Shown: piece after piece, positions 4,696 through 7,194 of the stretch
How the letters are laid out: the number at the start of each line of letters is the position of its first letter
Numbering within the stretch: position 1 is the stretch's first letter
DNA from: Sulfurovum sp.
GTDB lineage: Bacteria; Campylobacterota; Campylobacteria; Campylobacterales; Sulfurovaceae
Length of the DNA stretch: 7,194 nucleotides
Direction of reading: 5' to 3'
Assembly (NCBI GenBank): GCA_026984165.1
Contig: JALSSQ010000310.1
Location: 1-7,194 of the forward strand
The notes under the pieces: generated by a model
Told to the model about the DNA's origin: nothing
Databases searched by the model: none
What the model saw: only the letters and a program-made list of their open reading frames with translations
Translations under genes and position numbers: made by a program

Positions 4696-5232
4696 ATGGA
4701 AGAGAAAAAGAGTTTTAGAGAAATATGCCTTAAAAAACTAAAAAAAGCACAAATCAGAGGAAGTTATGTCAAAGACAAAATGCTTATTTCTCGGATTGAA
4801 AGGTATCTAAAGGACAATAATGCACAGTATATTTTACTTTATTTGCCCCTGAAAATGGAAGTAAATCTGTATCCTCTTATACGTAAATTACGTAGAGAAA
4901 AGAAGATTATTTATGTCCCTTTTATGGAAGGTAAAAGTTTTAGGTTGGTAAAATATAGATTACCACTGAAAAAAAAACAGTTTGGTATCAAAGAACCATA
5001 TGATTCAAAACAATATAGAAATAAAAAAATAGATGTAGCTATCGTACCTATTGTAGGTGTAGATTCGACGTTGAGACGTTTAGGCTTTGGCAAAGGTATG
5101 TATGATAGATTTTTTGAAAAAGAGTATAAAAATATAAACAGAGTCGTTTTTGTAGCGCGTGAATTGTGTTACAGTAAAAAGGTCATTACCAATCATTATG
5201 ATGTAAGAGCTGACAATATCATTACGCCATAG
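4696..5232 (+). CDS. 5-formyltetrahydrofolate cyclo-ligase (MTHFS family)
   Basis: The enzyme uses ATP to convert 5-formyltetrahydrofolate into 5,10-methenyltetrahydrofolate in the cytoplasm, recovering folate for one-carbon metabolism. The 178-residue protein shows the basic N-terminal helix (KKLKKAQIRG), LPLKMEVN (50-57), FGIKEP (96-101), VPIVGVD (117-123) and the ATP-binding signature RRLGFGKGMYDRF (127-139). I chose the ATG at 4696 because AGGA (4687-4690) is 5 nt away; the GTG codon just before it, at 4693, is too close. The family member in E. coli is ygfA (fau). It is Lys/Arg rich and lies 25 nt upstream of rny, presumably cotranscribed. Confidence 0.92.
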   Translation: MEEKKSFREICLKKLKKAQIRGSYVKDKMLISRIERYLKDNNAQYILLYLPLKMEVNLYPLIRKLRREKKIIYVPFMEGKSFRLVKYRLPLKKKQFGIKEPYDSKQYRNKKIDVAIVPIVGVDSTLRRLGFGKGMYDRFFEKEYKNINRVVFVARELCYSKKVITNHYDVRADNIITP

Positions 5233-5257
5233 AATCGTCTTAGTAAGGACGTAAATT

Positions 5258-6778
5258 ATGTTAGAAATAATAGCAGGAACAGTTGGGTTAGCCATTGGTT
5301 TCTTTGCTTGCTATATTTGGCTAAAAAATAGTCATAAAAATAAATTTTCACATTTTGAATATGAGGCAAAAGCAAAAGCAAAAGCCATTGAAAATGAAGC
5401 CGAACTTTTACTCAAAGATGCAAATGTAAAGATAAAAGAGCAAGAGATAGCTTTGGAAGCAGAGTTTCAAAAGCGTGTGGCAAAAGTAGAAATGCGCAAT
5501 CGTGAATTGATACTTAAAACAAAAGAATTTAAAAATAAAGAAGAACAATATGCACTTTATGAACAAAATTTACAACATAAAGAACAACGTCTTGATGCAC
5601 TAGAAGCAGAAAAAAAAGATCAAATTGCTCAACTTATAGATAAAATGCAAAATATCGCTTCTATTACAAAAGAAGAGGCAAAAGCATATGTATTGGAAAA
5701 GGTAGAAGAGCAGAGTCGAGCAGAAGTGGCGGCTATTGTAAGAAAGTATGAGCAAGAAGCCAAGTATGAAGGAGAACGAAAAGCTAATTATATATTAGCC
5801 CAAGCTACGACACGCTATGCAGGAGAATTTGCTGGAGAACGTTTAATTAATTTGGTGAACTTGCCCAGTGATGAACATAAAGGTCGTATTATTGGGAAAG
5901 AGGGACGTAATATTAAAACACTAGAAATGCTTCTAGGGGTGGATATCGTTGTTGATGAAACTCCAGGGGTCATTCTTGTCAGTTCGTTTAATCTTTATAG
6001 AAGAGCGATTGCTACAAGGGTGATCGAGCTACTTGTAGAAGATGGTCGTATTCACCCTGGTCGCATAGAAGAAGTGCATGAAAAAGTACAAAAAGAGTTT
6101 GAAGACAAAACCTACGAAGAGGGTGAAAATATACTGATAGATTTAGGCTTATTCCCTATGCATGAAGAGTTGGTACGACTGCTAGGGCGTATGAAATACC
6201 GCGCATCGTATGGGCAAAATGCCTTAGCTCATACCCTCGAAGTGGCTAAACTTGCACGTGTGATGGCAGCAGAGATGGGTGGTGATGAAAAGTTAGCCCT
6301 GCGTGCAGGACTTTTGCATGATATAGGTAAGGCACTCACGCAAGATTTGGGTGGTTCACATGTGGATATAGGGGTAGAGCTTTGCCGAAAACATGGCGAA
6401 CATCCCTCTGTGATTAACGCGATACTTGCACATCATGGGCATGAAGAGCCAGATTCTGTAGAGTCTGCCGCTGTTTGTGCAGCAGATAAACTTTCTGCTG
6501 CACGTCCTGGAGCGAGACGTGAGGTGATGGAGACGTTCATCAGACGCGTCAAAGAAGTAGAAGAGATAGCAATGTCAAAGCCCTATGTCACACAGGCATA
6601 CGCTATTAACGCAGGACGTGAAATACGCATCATGGTCAATGCCAGAAAAATGTCAGACAATGAAGCCGTACTCCTTTCTAAAGAGATAGCCAAAGAGATA
6701 CAGGAAAAAGTACAATATCCCGGAGAGATAAAAGTGAATGTAATACGTGAATTACGTGCGACAAGTTATGCAAAGTAA
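5258..6778 (+). CDS. rny: Ribonuclease Y (membrane-anchored endoribonuclease)
   Basis: RNase Y cleaves single-stranded RNA to start mRNA decay and is tethered to the inner membrane. The 506 residues show an N-terminal membrane helix (about 3-22), a long charged coiled coil (about 33-185), a KH RNA-binding domain with GRIIGKEGRNIK (209-220), and an HD domain with AHTLEVAKLA (H325), LLHDIGK (H354, D355), AHHGHEEP (391-398) and AADKLSAARPGAR (408-420). The length fits the family, usually about 510-520. AAGGA at 5245-5249 lies 8 nt before the ATG. A 6-bp in-frame repeat, three copies of GCAAAA at 5366-5383, encodes the AKAKAKA start of the coiled coil and might vary in length by slippage. The order ftsY-lipoprotein-folate gene-rny recalls Campylobacter jejuni. 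Confidence 0.97.
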   Translation: MLEIIAGTVGLAIGFFACYIWLKNSHKNKFSHFEYEAKAKAKAIENEAELLLKDANVKIKEQEIALEAEFQKRVAKVEMRNRELILKTKEFKNKEEQYALYEQNLQHKEQRLDALEAEKKDQIAQLIDKMQNIASITKEEAKAYVLEKVEEQSRAEVAAIVRKYEQEAKYEGERKANYILAQATTRYAGEFAGERLINLVNLPSDEHKGRIIGKEGRNIKTLEMLLGVDIVVDETPGVILVSSFNLYRRAIATRVIELLVEDGRIHPGRIEEVHEKVQKEFEDKTYEEGENILIDLGLFPMHEELVRLLGRMKYRASYGQNALAHTLEVAKLARVMAAEMGGDEKLALRAGLLHDIGKALTQDLGGSHVDIGVELCRKHGEHPSVINAILAHHGHEEPDSVESAAVCAADKLSAARPGARREVMETFIRRVKEVEEIAMSKPYVTQAYAINAGREIRIMVNARKMSDNEAVLLSKEIAKEIQEKVQYPGEIKVNVIRELRATSYAK

Positions 6779-6791
6779 ATCTTAATCGCGT

Positions 6792-6797
6792 TATAAT
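6792..6797 (+). promoter_or_regulatory. -10 box upstream of the 97-residue gene
   Basis: TATAAT in the 44-nt gap after rny would start transcription near 6804, about 19 nt before the ATG at 6823. No -35 or preceding terminator hairpin is visible, so readthrough from rny is also likely. Confidence 0.5.
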
Positions 6798-6822
6798 TTA
6801 AAATGTTAATTAAAGGATATGA

Positions 6823-7116
6823 ATGAGTAGGTGTGATGAGATAAAAGCGCATATTAGAATGGAAGAGCGTTACCAAGGGTTGAGCTTGGTATTTACGCAT
6901 AGTGATGTGCTAAAGCAAGAGATACTTGATGCGGTAGAAGAAGCCAAAGAAGAGACAGGATTAAAGCCTTTTATCTTTGAAAAAATCTCTAATGACAGAG
7001 CAGATATTCATGCAATTTATATTGAATTTCGTGATGATATTCATAGAGAAGGCGGTGAGCTTCTGACTAAGGTGCTTCAAAAATTAGGTATTGACCATTG
7101 TGAAAAGGATATATAG
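6823..7116 (+). CDS. Unrecognised small soluble protein (97 residues)
   Basis: AAGGA at 6813-6817 lies 5 nt before the ATG, and codon use matches the neighbours, so the gene looks real. The product is acidic and apparently soluble, with no signal peptide or membrane helix. The pattern is a short N-terminal helix (CDEIKAHIRMEERYQG), a strand (LSLVFTH), a helix rich in E/K (VLKQEILDAVEEAKEE), strands (PFIFEK, ADIHAIYIEF) and a C-terminal helix (GGELLTKVLQKLGI). This suggests a small alpha/beta domain. Cysteines C4 and C93 do not form a motif. I do not recognise the family. It ends directly against the next ATG, so the two are likely cotranscribed. Confidence 0.8.
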   Translation: MSRCDEIKAHIRMEERYQGLSLVFTHSDVLKQEILDAVEEAKEETGLKPFIFEKISNDRADIHAIYIEFRDDIHREGGELLTKVLQKLGIDHCEKDI

Positions 7117-7194
7117 ATGAAAAAAGTAATTTTAGCTGTAGCGTTTTTAGGTTTGACATTGGGTATGCATGCTAAAACGCTTAAAAAAGAGATG
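7117..7194 (+). CDS. 5' end of a secreted (periplasmic) protein, cut by window edge
   Basis: The ATG follows the preceding TAG with no gap, and AAGGA at 7105-7109 lies 7 nt upstream. The visible 26 residues start MKKVILAVAFLGLTLGMHA, a classical Sec signal peptide with probable cleavage after MHA (residue 19), followed by the basic KTLKK. There is no lipobox cysteine. The mature protein lies outside the window, so its function cannot be given. Confidence 0.75.
   Translation, partial: MKKVILAVAFLGLTLGMHAKTLKKEM

Noticed and set aside
1..7194. CRISPR array, tRNA or rRNA
   Set aside because: No regularly spaced repeats of suitable length, and no cloverleaf or rRNA sequence recognised by eye.

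Overview
The window is AT-rich bacterial DNA. Gene order and families suggest a Campylobacterota species, Sulfurovum/Sulfurimonas-like, though no rRNA or other marker fixes the taxon. The core signal is a thioredoxin-like lipoprotein and ftsY on the minus strand, divergent from a 5-formyltetrahydrofolate cyclo-ligase and rny on the plus strand. As I recall, Campylobacter jejuni has the same order (around Cj1206c-Cj1209). Promoters are mostly a bare TATAAT -10 box without a clear -35, which is also usual in this phylum.

Left part, about 1-1812, is accessory in character. It starts with the 3' end of a large unrecognised gene (2-631). A 383-base stretch without a conventional gene follows. Read on the minus strand, that stretch holds two tiny ORFs with good ribosome binding sites: a 15-residue basic peptide and a 31-residue hydrophobic peptide. 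Its other contents are competing RNA hairpins, AACGCT motifs at 12-bp spacing, and the possible frameshifted remnant of a third small ORF. Next comes a REP-associated tyrosine transposase (RAYT, IS200-like HUH enzyme) bounded by perfect 22-bp inverted repeats (950-971 and 1775-1796). The right repeat contains the transposase stop codon, and an 11-bp tandem duplication sits at that end.

Middle part, 1833-4673. A plsC-family acyltransferase on the plus strand ends 4 bp inside a convergent minus-strand group. That group reads, in transcription order, thioredoxin-like lipoprotein, ftsY and a 189-residue two-helix membrane protein of unknown function. It probably starts from a TATAAT at 4668-4673.

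Right part, 4638-7194. On the plus strand lie the folate cyclo-ligase, RNase Y, an unrecognised 97-residue soluble protein with its own probable promoter, and the start of a secreted protein cut by the window edge. The core genes cover membrane lipid synthesis (plsC), membrane protein targeting (ftsY), folate salvage and membrane-anchored mRNA decay (rny).

The best candidates for something undescribed are the structured micro-ORF locus at 678-933 beside the RAYT, the RAYT unit with its long perfect ends, and the unknown membrane protein downstream of ftsY. No CRISPR array, tRNA or rRNA was recognised.
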